Origin: Theocolax elegans
Lineage: Eukaryota > Arthropoda > Insecta > Hymenoptera > Cerocephalidae
Direction: 5' to 3'
DNA: 64,000 bases
Assembly: GCA_026168455.1 (NCBI GenBank)
Contig: CM047428.1
Coordinates: 82,602,594 to 82,666,593, forward strand
Of the stretch, positions 12,295 through 24,818 are shown in pieces. Position 1 is the first letter of the stretch; each line of letters starts with the position of its first letter. The translations under genes and the position numbers were made by a program. The notes beneath the pieces are model-generated. The model saw only the letters and a list, made by a program, of their open reading frames with translations. It made no database searches and was not told where the DNA came from.

Positions 12295-14199
12295 CCTATG
12301 AGAATCTACTACCAGCCTCTCTTCTCTCTTATTCTCTTGCTTTTCCACTTTATATCCGGCAAGTTTGTACTGCCGAACTCCGGGTACATAAAGCCTCATC
12401 CGTATTATAAAGTATGGCTCTACGCACCACCACTACCACCACCACCACCACCAATAATTCCGAGTGAGATTTCCACCGAGAATTTCGTGCTTGCGATACA
12501 TATACCTTACACATATATTTACAATCGTTCCTTTACCTGATATATTCACTTCACTATTCGATACATAAATGATGCGCCTTTAAAGTATAACTAATGATTA
12601 ATTAACTATATTGAAAAAAGGGTCTCGTACTTAATGTTTATTTAAAAAATATAAAATATAGTTCGAATTTCATCTTAACATTTTTTATTGTATTTTTATC
12701 GATATTTATCATATATTAAATAAACATGACACTCGATATATCGTATCATTATTTATTTCTTTAATTAATGATAAATTAACTTTTGACAATACGTAATCGC
12801 AAATTCCGTTGCATATCTAATTATTGAGTCGATTTGTCTGTTACCTTACAGGGATGTATCATTTGATTCCCAAACTTGTAATTAAATATTAAATTGAAAA
12901 ACTCACGAAATGCGTATACGTAACGTTTATAATAAACAAATCTTACAAAGCCATTTTCCTACATAATTTATTTTTTTGGTAACAAATAAATATAAAATCG
13001 AATTTAAAAAATATTAAACAAAATAGATGATATGTGTGAGAAATAGAAGAGCATTTAAAACTTTATGTTCATAATATGTTTGGTCAGATGCATTAGTAAT
13101 ACCATTTATTATTTAATAGTGTAAATATTGGTTTTATGAGCAATTAGGTAGTTAATATCTTAAAAAGCATTTTAAATGCACGGTTTGCCAACCACGGAGA
13201 AGTAGAGCAGCAACAACAGCTTCTTTCCAAAAGATGTTCTAGGTTCAATCCGAAAGTTTGATAGTTAGTATATAGTAAGGAAGTTCAATGGTAATCAATA
13301 CATTGCTGTTTATATTTTCGGGAGTTGACGACATATAAAAAAGCCACACACTATTAAGGTAATTTTATGCATGATATAAAATTTGTGGAATCCAATGAAA
13401 TTTTTGTATAGCCTCACCGGAAGTGATATTCTTGCACTGGATATGATCCAAAGGTTTTATCAAAAAACTAGAGGCTAAAAGTTTAGATTTCGAGATTTCT
13501 AATAACGTATTGAAATGCATGTCTTACCGAACATTCCAAAAAAGATATTTAGTGATAAAGTGGAGAACGTCCGTGCATGCATGTTATACCAACTCGGACA
13601 CTGGATCACTTGACTTAGATTCGCGTGCTCGTACATATTTAAATCACTACGTTAATCAACTAATTGTATATTGTTTTTGAGAATTGAAATTTTCTTTCTT
13701 TTTTGAACATTTCTATTTATGTATTACACTGCGGCATTGAAAGTATAATGTACAAAAATCATAAGTATACTTATTTGACTAGTAAGTAGTAATTAAACCA
13801 CCTTAATGCATACTAGCGTTACGGTAGCGTGAAACGGTCTCTAGTTGCTCATAACGCGGACGCTTAAAATTTTCGCCGTGTGGATATCTGTAATATAATT
13901 GTCGCGTCGCCTTGAGAATTAATAATTTTTATTATTTGCATTGGAGCTTGTGTTCTAAATGCATTTAATTATTTATAAATTGAACAAGTTACATTCAGTA
14001 TGCTAAAGAATCGTAATACGTCAAATTCTCGATTTCCTTCGTATTTTCATTCCACGTGTAGTTCGTCAAGTTCCATTAAAAGAATATTCGAAAACCTTCC
14101 GTACAGTAACGAAATACACAGGAAAGAGCACCATCAGTGTCTATGTTTACAACGACGAATGCGTTGTAATACATAACCAAGCATTAAAATTAAACTTAC

Positions 14200-14394
14200 C
14201 AAATAAAATACAAGTTTTATAATGTAGGTTAAGCGGGGTAACTATTAAACCTAATAATTTACCGTCACAATTTTCGTAGGTGCATGTGTATAAGAGCATT
14301 AAAAAATTTGCAATATAATGGAAAGTTTGTACCGCCCAAACAACGTACCCACGGTAATTTATAGTCCAATGTATTTTCTCTTGTGGTAAGAAAG
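14200..14394 (-). other. Candidate internal exon, membrane-like, unknown gene
   Basis: On the minus strand the acceptor TCTTTCTTTGGTAG precedes 195 nt with 64 uninterrupted codons, ending at the strong donor TTTG|GTAAGT. It encodes FLPQEKIHWTINYRGYVVWA, a hydrophobic stretch VQTFHYIANFLMLLYTCTY, and ends NLHYKTCILF. It would start with two bases of a split codon and leave one base over. No partner exons were identified, and I cannot assign a family. Chance is possible, but both splice sites are good. Confidence 0.25.
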
Positions 14395-17300
14395 CTACCA
14401 AAGAAAGATCTACCTTTTATGCTACCTTTGCATTACCGAGGATCATTTTTCTGCACAAGCGCATAATGTTAACTAAATTAAATTTTGAGAGAGACAGAAA
14501 GGGAGGGATACTCAAAGAATTTATACAAGTGTTTTCAGTCTTCTTTTTTATTTTATTTCATTTTATTTTACTATGTTAATGGCATTCGCTTGAATAGCTA
14601 ATTTAATCGTTAAGGTAAAAATGTAATTATTTAAAGTAAAAAAAAAGAACAAGAGTGTGTATAGTATTTTTAAAAAATAGTAAATTTTATGTGAGTGTAA
14701 AGTGTACATTTTCTGTGTATGACCAATCTAATAAGAAAGATTCATAAAATTTCTTAAGCGTTTCAACGTACATTTCGGTTTATTAAAAATATATAACGTT
14801 TTTAAACTTTATTATCCTATAAAATCTAGATTTTAAATAAATTCACCGTAACTTTTCGTCGAAAAATTCAAAATTCATACGATTACCCAAGTGGAGGGAG
14901 TGAAAAAAGTGCATCGCGATCGTAAAATAGTATAGAGAGGTAGAAAAGTAAAGGGGATGCGATACGAGTAGGAAAAGAAAAAAGGAACGTTTAACAATCC
15001 CATCCTGGGTCATTCTATCCGTGTTATCAATTTTGTCGAAGCGTAACTCTTTTTTTTTTTCCCCCGAAGGTTCCAAGGTAAGAACGATCATTGCCGCGGT
15101 CGTCATAAAAGCCACAGCCATAATCCGGAATCGACCATCCGAGCCACGTCTCCTCGATTTACCGCCAGAAAGAGAGAGAGAAAGCAACGTTGCACCAAAG
15201 ATTCGTCGGACCAGTCGCTCTGGTTACTACTTGGTACGGCGCCTCAGGCTGGATAACCTCGCGGATCCACGCTATCGTCCTCTTGAACGACTCTCGAGAT
15301 AGTTGAACGTACGCGGACACCCCCTATCCCTCACTACTCCCTCCCACGCTCAGGGGTCGTTTTCATCGTTTCGTGTGTGCTAAGCGGTTTAATCCAAGAT
15401 TTAGTCAGTCGCCTTTCGTCCTTTTGGCTTTAAAAATACCGTTTTCAGATTCTCTCTATGGCGATTAAGTAGTACAACCGTTGATTCGGTCGGGCTACCA
15501 ACTGGATATTCCTACTTCCATTCATTCTATGTTTATCCTAATACATCTGCTTTATCTACATATGTACAACGGTTATTATGATTTTTGAAAGTACTTTACC
15601 AACAACCATCTCAGTCTAATAAGCTTTCTTTTATAAGTTTATGATAAAATTTTATAAAAACATTTTGTTAAAGAACATTTATTCTCAATCTTATCTGAAC
15701 GCTTATTCATACATTAACCGACTACACTTATTACATTATTACATTTTTAAAGTAATTGTTTCACATATACTTTTAATTAACGCATTTTACGCAGATGAAT
15801 AAATTCAAAATTTCCACTAATAAATATGGTAACCTTTAAAAAAATTTAGGCGAAAGAATGGTTTAAAGTTGTTACACTTACGAGAAAAATGTATTAATTT
15901 TAAGTTAAGAACACCGTTCGCCGTACTTTCTTCACGTAGCTAAAGGAACGTTCTTCGAAAATAACAACTAAATTGATCACTCTATTGCGAAAGAAGTAGA
16001 AAGTTGGAAAAAGTAGGTGGGTTCGAAGACTTCTTAAGCCGCAACGTAGAAAGACTATAAGCGCGTCACGTAAAAAGGAACTCTATATATTTCAAAATTA
16101 AAAGTCTGGAAAGGTAAAAAGTTTAAAGTTACATGTAAGAGTTCATCTATAGGGGAGCTATTAGAGTGACTGATAAAAAAAGAGTACGGACAGTCAGAGT
16201 AAGAATGGTATAGTAAAGGAAATGCAAGACAGAAAGGTAAATAAAAGGGATTCACAGGCGCGTGAACACGTGTGTCAAAATTCCACCTCGGTGAAGTACA
16301 AGTTACTTGGAAATTCTTCGTTCCTTTAACCAAGACACGAGCCTTTCAACCAGTGTTATCAAGAGTAGAGGATGATACCTCGAGAGTGAAAGATTGGCTA
16401 CCGGTACCTTTTGTGTGGGTGTCTCCCGGCTTTTTACATCACTCCCTCGCTAACTTACCTTTTTTCGCGTCATTTTTATTTTATACCTTCCGTCGTTTCT
16501 TATCGTTACCCAGGGATGGGGTTAATGTTCGTAATCGTTTAAGAAGCGCATTCTCCATTATTCGTAAATTCGATAGAGTAACAAAAAAGCTCGAGTCTAT
16601 TGAAACGATCGTGATCAAATGTTGGTGTAAGCGATTGACGAAGGTGAATATATCATTCACGATTATCCAGTAAATATTCCATTGATTACGAGCTAATGAA
16701 ATTTTGGATTATTACACACTCTCGAAAAGTAGAAAAACAAGTCGAGCAATCTGTGTAATTCATCCTAATTCAATGAGTGAACTCGATCCAAAAACTTGTA
16801 AAACGTTCTTTTCCTTCTCGGGATATATAAAAGCGGTACTGGAAGCGATACTCCCACCATGTGATTTTAGCTGATTGGAAAATTAAAGTAGCCAAGTTGA
16901 GGACACTCCAAGACGGACGCACGCTCCTTGAAACTTTGTCATAAATTCTAATTCGTCACATGACTGCCGAATCTTGAATACGTGAATAGTTAAATTAGTT
17001 TCGAAACCCATTTGGAAAATGAGGCTTACTTATTTATCCCTAATAAGGTATAGATCCAGCTATTAAAATTTTAACCGGTTTTGATATTCTTGGCGATCAA
17101 TTGTCAAAACGCGAAAGGTTCGTTCTGGTTCTTGGCTTTGCGGACAACGTATTTCCGTGTGTTGCAAATCCGCTGATTTTACAAACGCAATTTACCGGTG
17201 AGTCGTAGAAGAGGACGACTCCGGCTGGTTTTCGCGCGAAAGTACGAACTAAGTTGGCGCATTCCTCATAACTTTTTAGATTAGTAACACATGGCTATAC

Positions 17301-18890
17301 GTAATAGCCGCCAATAACATAAAATAATGCCAGGACTGTATTTTGCTTAATTTACGAAGTTTAACAGTACCTCGGCCGAGGACACGACAAATGTCAAATG
17401 TCGACAAACGAAATTATTTCACGATAAACCTACACATTGATTTGGCCTTTTTTCTTTTCGATATTACACACGTGAAACAACTTATGTACGCTGTATAGCA
17501 ATGCAACCATTAAGAAGAGGTGAGAAAGCTCAAACGAACAAAACTTTACACGTAAAAGGATTTGGAATAAATACTCTCTAAATATCTTTGAGTGAGAAAG
17601 TACTCTTTCAGAGAGTAACTTAAGTGAATCGGTATCAAATTGAAATATCGCTTCTATTAAATTAAATATTAAACTTAAAGGATTAAATTATTACATTAAA
17701 CATAATTTTAATTTTCTTCTTTGAAAAAAAAATCTTTAACTCGAAAGATTTTTTCACGTCAAATATGTAGTAAAATAAATATTATGGAAAAAGTCTATTT
17801 TTTTTCATTTTTACAATGTAACAGTTATAAATTTTATAAAATTATTAGTATCTACAGAAATAATTCAATATCTCAATAACAAGCAATGATCAATTTGTTA
17901 TTAGGTTATCTTTATATATTATTTTGCAAAAATACAAGAATTATATTGTAATGTAAAAAACTAAAAAAGTTGTTGATTATTTGTTATGAGGTTATTGATT
18001 GAGTTATATTAATAATGAATAAATACGTGCTTCTACGCCAAAAATAGTGATAAATATATTTTCTGCTATTATTTATATCAATTGTCTTAGAAGAAACTTT
18101 ATTTTCTGTGATGAAAAAGATTTGAAGCTTTGAGTGCTTTTTCACTCTAACGAATAGGGAATATAAAAAAAATATTTTGCTTCGCATTAAACTTTAACAT
18201 TTTAGGGTATGAGCTTTGGAATCGCGATTATTTATGTAAACTACGAATATCAATATTCAGCAGGAACAATCCGCTTAGAGGAATCTTGATTCTTTTTTAA
18301 AGCAGCATTTTACGACTAGAAATAATAAAATGTCACTTTGCATCATCGTAGCGAAAGACATTCCATTCAAATATAGACCCATTCAAAGATGATAAAAAAT
18401 AAGAAAAAGCATTGGTAGTGCGTGAAAGGGTACATGTACGAAAAGACTAAAATCCCGCGAGCCTTCGTAACTTTTCATCGATACAATGATTCGCGTAAGG
18501 TTTCAAATGGATTGGACAACATTGTTTCTTTTCAATAATACTCGGTGGAGGTGCCGTGCCGTAGACCCACGGGATACAAGCTCGCGCAGAAAGATAAAGG
18601 GATATGATTCACGTAGCGTTAAATCCCATTTTGGTCCTTTCAAGATGAGAGTCTCTCTCTGTCTTTCTCTGGCTGTGTCGTCGCTAAGGCAGAAAAACCG
18701 TTGCCCATCTTGATCCTGTATCTCGAGCCATTTCTTATCCTTATCCTACTTTTCCGGCTCGATACGCGTTTTTCGCTTCCTTGAGGTTCCCGAGTCAGTC
18801 CACCCCCCCCCCCCTCTCCACCCCGTTTCACCTCAAACCAGCCAAAGCTACAGATAATAAACTAGCCGGTATTACTTCTTTGTGTTGCAG

Positions 18891-19012
18891 AGATTCAGAA
18901 GACCCAGGCGAGCGGAAAGCCCACCAAGGACCAGAAGTACGTCGACATTTATCGTGAGAAGCCGATTAGAGTGTCCGTCAAGGTGTTGGTGCCTGTCCGA
19001 GAACATCCCAAG
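18891..19012 (+). CDS. KHDRBS: KH/STAR RNA-binding protein (Sam68/qkr58E type), internal exon with first half of KH domain
   Basis: Internal coding exon of 122 nt. It follows the acceptor ctttgtgttgcag and ends at AAG|GTGAGTAA. The first two bases (ag) complete a codon begun in an upstream exon, and forty full codons follow, so it ends in phase 0. The translation contains IQKTQASGKPTKDQKYVDIY and then REKPIRVSVKVLVPVREHPK. The second part is the characteristic start of the KH domain (first beta strand) of Sam68/SLM and insect qkr58E proteins. The first part corresponds to the link after the QUA1 dimerisation region. STAR proteins bind U/A-rich RNA in the nucleus and control alternative splicing and mRNA fate. 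The QUA1 exon was not found upstream in the window, so the intron before this exon is at least 18.9 kb. Family assignment is firm. Which paralogue it is cannot be decided from 79 residues. Confidence 0.95.
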
Positions 19013-19443
19013 GTGAGTAATCGCTCTCGAACGATCACCCGTCCTCGTTCGTTTTATAGCCTTTGGATTCTTCAAAATCTCGTAATCACGAATCTAGGGA
19101 CATTGCTTCACGCTCCTCTCATTTATTTCCCCTTTATTTCTATTGATCGTCGTTTTATCTTTCAAGACCGTTATCTCTCCTTTTTTGGTTCACTTTTATT
19201 GCAAGTGACAATTTATTGTGTTCGTATACCATGTGAGAAAGTTAACGGCATAATATAATCGGATGTGCCATACGATAGCTATTTTTAATTTTTATAATAT
19301 AGCCCATACTTTTATTGCATAAAGTTATATCCGTAGTACTTGGACAACAGTGAATAATTACTAATAATGTTCAACTTGATAACAATATCAGTGTATTTAG
19401 ATTGTTCATGGCAAATTTTCGAATTGTACCAAAATAATGTTAA

Positions 19444-19818
19444 GAGGATGTCGGAATCAAAATGGTGATTTTTAATATTTAAAAAAGTATACATTTTTTA
19501 AAAAATACTAAACGTCATTCATGCTTTTAGGCATATTTTAAACAGTATACTCAAATTTTTTCAGATTTTTAAATCTGTAATTTAATTCTGATTTTTGCGT
19601 TGAAAACTCATGCCTTTTTAGACCAATAATTACCGACTGCAAATTGTTTATTAAATTATTATTAACAAATTTATTTTTTCTCAAAAAATCGAAACGTCAT
19701 GCCCTTGATTTTGTTTTAAACTACCTACATGAATTTTTTCAGATTTTTAATTCAATATTTCCAAGATAATTCTTATGTTGAAAAGTGTAGATCCCTGTAA
19801 CTTGGATCCGACATCCCG
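19444..19818. mobile_element. TTAA-flanked MITE-like element (375 bp)
   Basis: Flanked by TTAA at 19440-19443 and 19819-19822. The ends are inverted: GAGGATGTCGGAATCAAA on the left and, on the other strand from the right, CGGGATGTCGGATCCAAG. It has no coding capacity. Two internal direct repeats around TTTTTTCAGATTTTTAA (about 19557 and 19736) are present. TTAA targeting is typical of piggyBac-type non-autonomous elements. Confidence 0.6.
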
Positions 19819-20508
19819 TTAAATTCAATACTTGGAGACGTGTTACAATGTAATTCAGGTATATTGATTCCAACGTATGCCCAAATACTACCGTCGTATT
19901 TTTGTATGCGTTGAGTTCGCTTGTTTAATAGAATTTACAATGCATAAATCTATTTATGTACTTGGATTAATTAGTTAATTAACTGCCAAATCAATAGTGA
20001 CATTGCTAAATGTTTCGAAAATTTCTATTTCCGGTTCACAAAAGGTACATAATTCATAAACATGCTTAAAATCTGTTCAATTATAGTATATTCTGTCTTA
20101 GTATTATATAGTTATAGTAGACTCATTAATTTTCTATGTTTATATAAACTCACAAAGTACATAAAGTTCACAATTGCATATCCTACGAATCTTTCTATAC
20201 ATTCATTTTTAACTAATTTATAGGAATCATAATCAATTAAAAAGTAAAAACTTGCTAGTAAAACGGATTGTAGTAGAACAGATAGTAGTAATTTGTAGCA
20301 TCTGATAAAACGGTTTTCTTTTCGCATTTTTCGACCATTTTTTAGATTGAAAAATTTTAAGTTATTCGCCCAGTAACTAATACTCAAAACAATGCTAGCA
20401 GAAGAAATGCTCAAGAACCTGTAACATTCTAAGAATTTTTTATTAAAAATGAATCAACCAGAGAGGCATAACCTATCTTTTCGACCAAAAATAAGTTCAA
20501 ATTCTTAA

Positions 20509-20863
20509 GAGGACGTCGAAGCTAGCGATTTTATCGATATGTAAGAGTTACCGTTTTTAATTTTTATAACTATACAAGTTTATGAGGAATTTTGCAACTA
20601 GAGCGCCATTTTATACAATAAAATAAGTAATCTGTCAAATTTTGGTACAAATTCATTGAGTATTTATGAAGAATAGTGCGAAACAGTAATTTTTTGCAAC
20701 ATAATCTGATTATTGTGAATTACAATTTTACACTACTTTTGGTAAATACTCAATGAATTTGCACCAATATTTGACAAATTCTCCAAAAACTGGTATAGTT
20801 ATTGATAAAAATTAAAAACGGTCCCTCCTACATGTCGATAAAATCGCTAGCTTCGACGTTCTC
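20509..20863. mobile_element. TTAA-flanked inverted-repeat element 1 (355 bp)
   Basis: TTAA lies at 20505-20508 and 20864-20867. Arms of about 70 bp are inverted copies: GAGGACGTCGAAGCTAGCGA on the left and GAGAACGTCGAAGCTAGCGA from the right on the other strand, with similarity continuing through ACCGTTTTTAATTTTTAT. A second, inner inverted repeat flanks the centre (ATTCATTGAGTATTTAT / ATAAATACTCAATGAAT-like). There is no open frame. It is probably a piggyBac-type MITE. Confidence 0.7.
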
Positions 20864-20867
20864 TTAA

Positions 20868-21964
20868 AGGGGTCTCATACTCAATTCTGCGATTTTACCG
20901 TTCTGACCGCCGGTAATGCTGGTTATATATAAGAAATGATAACTATCATCAAGAGCGCCATCTATGGCAAGTCGTAATCGAAGTGATCGTAGATGGCGCC
21001 TTCGATGTCCAGAGCATCGTAATAAAAATAGTGTGACTATTTTTTTTCAGTATAAAAATTAAAAAATAACGTATTTCACTTATACGCATTTTCTATTATC
21101 TATTATAATCCATATTTCGATATATACATATATAATAAATGTTACGTATATTTGGTTTACGGAATTTGTACGTATTTCAATTATACGTATTTATTTTTTT
21201 TACATACTGAAAAAATACGACATTACACTCAAGACCAACGATAGCAGAACCCAAGGGAGCGAAGCACGGCTCGCAAGTCGATTTTTGATCCGCTCCCTTG
21301 GGTTGATCGATAGATATGCCGGATTCTTGCAGCAGTACGTTTCCTTTTACATTGAATCTATGATAAATACGTAGTACGGTTCAATTTGCCATGTCGAAAA
21401 TTCAACAAGTCATAATATGAGTATCAGTATGACACGTATTTAAAAATTTTATAGGAGTCAAATCAAATTATTTTGCTCGGTTATTTGTCTCGAGTCTGAA
21501 ACAAATGCGCATGCGTGATGTCGATAGTGGTGGCGGCGAAAGCATATTCTAGCTTGCCATGATCCGTGCGTACTGCCATCTAGCGTAAAATATTCTTTTA
21601 TAATGATAATAAAACTACTTTTAGTTTTATAAAACTATGCAAAACAAACAGTTGGATGCCCTTTATTAAATAATTATTTACTTCTATACGAAGTTTCAAG
21701 TAATTTTATTGATACGTGTAAGAGAAAACCTTGTACGAAAATTTCATTATGTGGACGCCGTAGATAGTGTTTTTTATACAAGGTTTTCTCTTCAATGCCT
21801 CAATATAATAAATAGAAACTTTGCACAGTGATACATAACTACAAAAGAAAGGGCACCTATCTTCTAGTTTGTCGAAATTCTTTATATTTATCTAGATTGA
21901 AGTATTTTTCAACCATACTATCACTCTATTGGCTCGGTCGGTAAAAATTGAGTATGAGACCCCC
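20868..21964. mobile_element. TTAA-flanked inverted-repeat element 2 (1.1 kb), with nested perfect hairpins
   Basis: Shares the TTAA at 20864-20867 with the element on its left and has another TTAA at 21965-21968. Terminal inverted repeats are AGGGGTCTCATACTCAATT (left) and GGGGGTCTCATACTCAATT (right, other strand). The interior has no coding capacity but contains three strong palindromes: 20955-20964/20990-20999, 21248-21261/21291-21304 and 21720-21735/21777-21792. An inverted TATTTTTTTTCAGTAT-type pair is also present. This looks like a composite built by insertions of smaller palindromic elements. Confidence 0.65.
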
Positions 21965-24027
21965 TTAACGCCTAAGTTATAAATACTTTTAATTTGTACA
22001 TTTTTAATACCTAGTTACTGCCAGATCAAACATTTCAAAGGGCAAACACTTTATTTATTTCAGACATTGTTTAGAACGTTTTCCTGGAAGACAACAATTT
22101 TGTTGAAATATAAAGTGTCCAAACTCCAAAGTAACCGAGAGTTTTACACTTGTTAACTTTGAGATCGTTTTCAACATATAGTTAATTGAAATAATATTAT
22201 ATAAACGATACGTTTTTAATTAAGAAATGTAATTTCAAAGTTCATCTTATTTCTATAAATAGCGGCGAGCATAGCCCAAAGTTTGACTTACTTCGTTAAT
22301 TGGATCAGGAATGGAGGGAAAAAAGGTGTCTATTACACCGCGAGTCTAAATAGTGCAAACGAGCTTTTGGAATAAGCAAGCTGCATATTGAATAAAACTC
22401 GCGTTAGCCGGTCGGTTCGTTTTTTTTTTCACGAGTTCAATGGGAATCAGCGAGCGAAAACATCCGGTGTTTTGTACACGCGCCAGAAAATCCAGGCTTG
22501 CTATATCGGCTGAAATTCCCTTATACACTTATACACCGACGCACATACACACCGACACTTTGGAGTTGTATGCTCCCGAATGGATGCGAGGATTACACGG
22601 TTTCTCTCTTTCTCAAATGTTTTTAGCTGGTTTTGTGTACGGTCACAAGAGAGCCGTCTTGGGGTGAGAGACGGGGAGGGGGTAAGACCAAACTTTTTCC
22701 CTAGGAAATTAGCTACGCTAAATGAATGAAGAAGAAAACTTCTTTGTTTTTAATTTACTTTATACGATGTTTCCTATTAGCAGTGTATGTACGCGTATTT
22801 CTTATTATGTTAAAAAAGAGAGAACGTAAGAGGTACTTTCTTCAAATAACGTAAGAATATCATTTTTTTATTTAAATATTTCTCGTGTATTTTGTTTTTC
22901 CTTACAAGAGAAAGCTTCTTTCCGTTTTTATATGGAGTACGCGAGTGTTTTTGCATAAATTATTCTTCAACGTGACAGTAGAGACATAGGAGTGTCAATG
23001 CGCGACAACCTCTTGGATATGTATAGATTTCTGTCACTCATCGTAAATCTCTTAGACGCGAGTAATGCAATAATTAAGTTAATTTAATTCGGATAAATCT
23101 AAATTAGAATTTACCTTAAGATACGTTTATTGCGCAACTTCTGATAACTTTTGTAGTAAATTTTACTGTTGTCTCGTAGTCTAACTTTATCGTTAAGTTT
23201 TATTATATTAAATATGTAGATTTAAATTATTGCTTTACTTTATTACACCTATAAAACTATTACAGTACAAGAAATTATTAAATACTTACCTTAGTTGTAT
23301 TAATAACTTACTTAATTAACAAATTTTTATTTTTACCTATCTTACTTTACCGACATAAATATAACATCGAATAAAGAAAATTAGATGTATAATTTAAATT
23401 TTAAATAGGGAAATAAGTTATCAAATTCTTAGAGTTTATTGCAGTACGAAGCCATGTGATCGACTGATGGCCATGACTGAAATTAATTTTTTTGCATGTA
23501 TTTTTACCCACTGAATTCTTTTAGGTGATTCACTTCCAAAAGGTCAAGTAAATTGTCATAAACAAATTATTATAAACAAATTTAAAAATTCATATTTTCG
23601 ATTGGAACATAATTTTTTCCGGTTCTGTGGCTAATTTAAAGCAAAAAAAGCTCCGTATTAACCCGTGTGGAATAAATGTCACGGGAAAATCGTTGGAAAA
23701 TATTTACTTGTAAAATCTCGACAAAATCGTGGAGGATGGGGCTAAACTACAATTTTCTAAGCTTATTAGAATTAATATCATTGAGATTATAATAAAAAAT
23801 TGTTAAAATTTTTAAAATATGGTTCTTATTTTATTACAAATTATATATTATATTTTTATAACTAATTTGAACATTGTTTTTTATTATAATTTAAATAATT
23901 TATATGGCAAACGCATTAACAGTAAAGTTAAGAATTATTTTTATACAATTTGAAGTAATTTTCAATAACTTGATATTTATATTTGAATATTTGGTAAGCG
24001 ATAGTATGTAATAAAGTGACTATATTT

Positions 24028-24166
24028 TGTTTTAATTATTTTAATGTCGCTCTGTTTATGCTCCCAAATCGGTGCTAATCAGCGACGGAGGTCATACGAT
24101 ATCTTGGTGAAGAAAGCACTTGTTGAAAATACATTCCCTAACCGACCGAGCTATCGCAGGCCTCTG
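24028..24166 (-). mobile_element. tRNA-derived SINE, internally deleted copy
   Basis: Antisense relative of the SINE at 35316-35535. It keeps the first bases (CCTGCGATAGCTCGGTCGG), then jumps directly to the body at GGAATGTATTTTCAACAAG. About 73 bp are lost, including the anticodon region and box B. It is flanked by a 14-bp direct repeat AAGTGACTATATTT (24014-24027 and 24167-24180), a clear target-site duplication, so the deleted form itself was probably inserted. Confidence 0.85.
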
Positions 24167-24317
24167 AAGTGACTATATTTCTGTCAGAAATTTATTGCGA
24201 AAGTCGATAATGAATTAAATTAAAGGAAATATAATAAATTCTTAGAATTGCATTAATAAATACCGTCTTTACATTATGCCAAATTTAATGTTATATTTTA
24301 CGCATATAAGTTAAGGA

Positions 24318-24343
24318 AGGTAAAAATTCAGTACGACATCCCT
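24318..24343 (-). mobile_element. Solo end of a TTAA-type element
   Basis: Next to TTAA at 24344-24347 the minus strand reads AGGGATGTCGTACTGAATTT, then TTACC. This is related to the end of the element at 20868-21964 (GGGGGTCTCATACTCAATTT) and to the GGGATGTCGGA end at 19818. No partner end was found upstream within a few kb, so this is probably a truncated copy. Confidence 0.35.
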
Positions 24344-24779
24344 TTAATACTTATCACATTTTCTTATCTCGATAAACAATAAAGTGACTAATGTATAATA
24401 AAAGCCTATTTTTTATTACGCGAGAAATGCCAAAACTTCATATTGATTGAGTGTGCGACGGACATCCAGTTAAAAAAGGAATATGAACATTTTTTAATTT
24501 GCATAAAAGAAAACGCGTTAAAGGAACGAAAGTTTGATTAACATAATAAAATAAATAAATAGACGTAAATAATAAGTGAATAGAGAGGGTATAGAGTGAA
24601 TTCGTGATTCTGCAGTCGGAAAATTATTAAAGCTGTTTATTCGCACGAAAGCACTTTGAGGGTGAGAGAAATAAGCTCGTTCCTACCGCGCCGCTAATTT
24701 TAATTTTTCTCGCGTCTCCGCGAGACGTCCGGGTTATTTATGGCACCCTAGGGAATTCTCTCAGGGAACGAGAGAGGGT

Positions 24780-24783
<4 letters not shown>

Positions 24784-24813
<30 letters not shown>
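24784..24813. repeat. (GA)n microsatellite
   Basis: About 15 GA units. It causes Ser-Leu repeat open frames on the minus strand that are not genes. Confidence 0.9.

Positions 24814-24818
<5 letters not shown>

Larger units (their letters stand above)
6318..18890. other. AT-rich stretch before the first visible KH exon
   Basis: Contains microsatellites, one candidate minus-strand exon (14200-14394) and a GC- and CpG-richer patch at about 15000-15460 that could be regulatory or a 5' exon. I could not find the expected QUA1-coding exon. The frame at 16272-16673 (133 codons) has no recognisable motif and no good splice or start context. Confidence 0.5.

Noticed and set aside
16272..16673. 133-codon plus-strand ORF
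   Set aside because: No recognisable motif, an overlapping open frame on the other strand, and no promoter or splice support. Probably chance.
17038..17205. Open frame ending at a GTGAGT donor with a permease-like look (LSKRERFVLVLGFA)
   Set aside because: Short, flanked by stops, resemblance limited to a few residues and no acceptor of quality. Not supportable.
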